Origin: Purshia tridentata
Taxonomy: Eukaryota > Streptophyta > Magnoliopsida > Rosales > Rosaceae
DNA length: 31,917 nucleotides
Reading direction: 5' to 3'
Assembly: GCA_003254885.1 (NCBI GenBank)
Contig: QANT01001097.1
Coordinates: 1-31,917 of the forward strand
The notes under the pieces were generated by a model. The model was not told the origin of the DNA and made no database searches. It saw only the letters and a list, made by a program, of their open reading frames with translations. The first letter of the stretch is position 1. Every line of letters starts with the position of its first letter. Of the stretch, positions 30,210 through 31,917 are shown piece by piece. The position numbers and the translations under genes were made by a program.

Positions 30210-31052
30210 TAAATAAAAATTTACAACATTTTTGTTATGGTTTTTCATTTGTATTTGATGATGATGTTTTGTCTAAAAAATGCCAAAGGGGGAGATTGTT
30301 ATGTAAGTTTGTGTAATTGGTTATTTCCTAACGGCAAAATAATCACTTTGTAAGTACTAGATTAGTTTAGATTAAATGAGTCAAGTGTTGGTTTTAATCG
30401 AAAACTAAAGTGAAGTAAGATTTGAGGTTTAAGTGTTGATCAAACCTTGTCTCAATGTTCAATTCCTATTAGGATCAAGGTAATATGTCTTAAAGACCAT
30501 GCATGCATTTTAGATGATTTGAAATTCATTCATATGTCTTTAAATGTGTTTTAATCATTTTGAGTTTGAAAAAGATGTTTGAAATTGTTTAAAAAAGGTT
30601 TTTGGTCTCACAGGATCAATCCCACACTTCAAAAGATCGATCCCATGTACCAGAGACTGATCCCATGAATCAGAGGATTGGTCCAATAGGTTAGAAGACC
30701 GATCCACAGTGGCTTTTTTTTTTCTAACTTCCAGAGGACCGATGTAACGACCCGTACCTTTTAAGTACACTATAATAGGACACAATGTTGACTTTTGGTT
30801 CTAACAAGATTTTAGCTTATGTAAATACTTAGAAGTGCATTTGCAGGTCTCGTGAAGAAAAGGGTTAGTCCAATTTCAGGGGAGGTTCTGCCGAATTTTC
30901 GGTAGAATTTTCCTTGATATTGGATTCCCGCAGGATCACTCCGAGTTCTAGGGTGGAATTCGAGGAGGGTCCTGTCAACCGACCTTATGATTCCTACGTG
31001 TGATTTTTTGCGATTTTTTGTTTTAAATTTCAATTTTTAAAGGTTTTAAAGT
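30210..31052 (+). mobile_element. SIRE-type Copia 3' end, right inverted arm
   Basis: Plus-strand copy of the left arm at 21790-22396: internal tail, polypurine tract AAAGGGGGAGA (30285-30295), LTR start TGTTATGTAAG at 30297, and the GGATCAATCCCAC-type tandem motifs. It points the opposite way from the gag relic and LTR end beside it, so it cannot be the normal 5' LTR of that element. It differs from the left arm by only about ten bases plus a 235-bp insertion with its target duplication. Confidence 0.75.
30743..30977 (+). mobile_element. 235-bp mini-LTR insertion, TSD ACCGA
   Basis: Begins TGTAACGACCCGTACC and ends GGAGGGTCCTGTCA. ACCGA lies immediately on both sides (30738-30742 and 30978-30982), and the left SIRE arm shows the empty site. 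The 5' start matches the LTR at 21472, and the interior shares CCGAATTTTCGGTAGAAT-like sequence with the LTRs at 8938 and 31166. It looks like a solo LTR of a short TRIM-like derivative of that gypsy family. Confidence 0.85.
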
Positions 31053-31165
31053 CCTAATTAAATGCCATCTCTTTCCTAATTGATTTAAGTTTTGTTTCCT
31101 AGGTTATTAGGGCTTGTCTCTTATAAATATATTGTTTTAATCTTAAATCAAGTTAGCTCACTTAT
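31053..31165 (+). repeat. Continuation of the SIRE LTR with TATA box
   Basis: The plus-oriented LTR continues past the end of the inverted repeat and reaches a TATA box TTATAAATA at 31121-31129, about 590 bp from the LTR start once the 240-bp insertion is removed. It is cut at 31166 by the next LTR. Confidence 0.5.
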
Positions 31166-31832
31166 TGACAAGACCGCCCCGGAGTTTACCCCGAGACGAC
31201 CCTGTGGGGACACAATGTCTCACGACATGGGCCCCGAACCTACCCAAAATTCGGCAGCATCTCCTTTGTAAAAAAAACCTTACCCAAAAAATAAGATATG
31301 CCCTGTTATAACTCAACAATATCCAAAAATCCCAACAAATAAATAATCAAATCGACAACAAACCCAAAGTGGTCACCTCAAGGTGACCTTAGATCATATT
31401 TAAAAGAAATACAACATCCGAAAGAAATGAATAACTGAAATAAATAAATGAGACTATGCCTACATAGTCTCCGATGTTAGAAGACGCAAAAGTGGCTCGA
31501 CGCTCAAGTAGCACGAATGGGATCCTTGTCATCTGGGGGAGAACATTTAAAACACAAAACTATGAGATAAAACTCAGTGAGTAGACAAAAAATAATTTAA
31601 ACACTTCCTTTTTTTCAACATAAATATATTAACATAAAACTTGTCTTTCGAATTCCCCAGTTTTAAAATCAATTCGCAAAATCATAATATCAAACCACAA
31701 ATCCCGGGTCCCCCCCGTCATAAATCCAAAACCTTCATAATTATACTATGTATAATATCAGAAAAACTAGATATGCATATACAGTTCCAAATATTTGCAA
31801 GAGTTAAAACATTAAATATAAGTAGTAGCGGC
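31166..31832 (-). mobile_element. Second copy of the 8938-type gypsy LTR, partial
   Basis: Starts TTGACAAGACCGCCCCGGAG and follows the LTR at 8938-9610 closely (shared blocks include ATTCGGCAGCATCTCCTTTG, GAGACTATGCCTACATAGTC and TAGATATGCATATACAGTTC), roughly 88-90% by eye. It is interrupted at 31833 by a hAT element, so the remainder is outside the window. Confidence 0.75.
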
Positions 31833-31917
31833 CAAGGAATGTAATTTCGATTTCGTTGGAAATTTCGATGGAAATTTCGATTAAATTTCGATTTCGCTAG
31901 GGTTTCGACAAAAACAA
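31833..31917. mobile_element. hAT element of the 23861 family, cut by window end
   Basis: CAAGGAATGTAATTTCGATT and the next 60 bp match the reversed right end of the element at 23861-24979, including GGAAATTTCGATGGAAATTT and GTTTCGACAAAAAC. It shows that the family is repetitive and has CAAGG-type hAT ends. The target duplication cannot be checked because the other end is outside. Confidence 0.75.

Overview
This window looks like nuclear DNA from a flowering plant, probably a woody rosid; a Rosaceae-like source is only a guess from the ankyrin and channel gene families and the retrotransposon types. It is AT-rich, has plant-type GT-AG introns, carries fragments of two plant gene families, and is otherwise filled with nested LTR retrotransposons, hAT elements and a MITE. 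There is no intact, confidently functional gene. I see no bacterial-style operon, CRISPR array, tRNA or rRNA.

Layout. From 1 to 855 there is a relic of a hAT family, a small hairpin flanked by 15-bp direct repeats, and a Harbinger-like MITE (175-493, TSD TAA). From 856 to 3814 (+) lies an ankyrin-repeat/PGG-type gene with four recognisable exons. It is damaged by a 127-bp tandem duplication in exon 1 and by a frameshift at the start of the PGG domain, and the rest of that domain is missing. From about 3812 to 21472 there is a nest of repeats. It holds a relic with three G-boxes, an old gypsy LTR split by a 2835-bp solo LTR (4552-7386, perfect TSD CCTTG), LTR-like sequence with a minisatellite upstream of a TATA box, a 1468-bp solo LTR (8938-10405), a candidate solo LTR (10442-11641), a minus-strand LARD-like gypsy element with ~3-kb LTRs and only ~1.06 kb inside (13184-20182), and half of another LTR (20183-21472).

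Directly at the right edge of the nest is one exon of a cyclic nucleotide-gated channel (CNGC) gene (21473-21733, +), itself internally deleted and frameshifted. From 21790 to the right is a SIRE-type Copia element on the minus strand. It has a degenerate gag (27897-29741), a tRNA-Met primer-binding site (29800-29811) and no recognisable pol, and it is interrupted by three non-autonomous hAT elements that each show an 8-bp target duplication. A ~605-bp inverted repeat (21790-22396 and 30210-31052, about 98% identical by eye) brackets it. The right arm alone carries a 235-bp mini-LTR with perfect TSD ACCGA. The window ends in another copy of the 8938-type LTR, cut by a second copy of the first hAT family.

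The pieces do not form a pathway. They record gene decay and serial transposition. The observations most worth checking are the 127-bp duplication, which leaves strong latent splice sites that would restore the ankyrin reading frame; the ankyrin and CNGC fragments on the same strand at opposite edges of one repeat nest; the LARD-like element; and the inverted SIRE arms.
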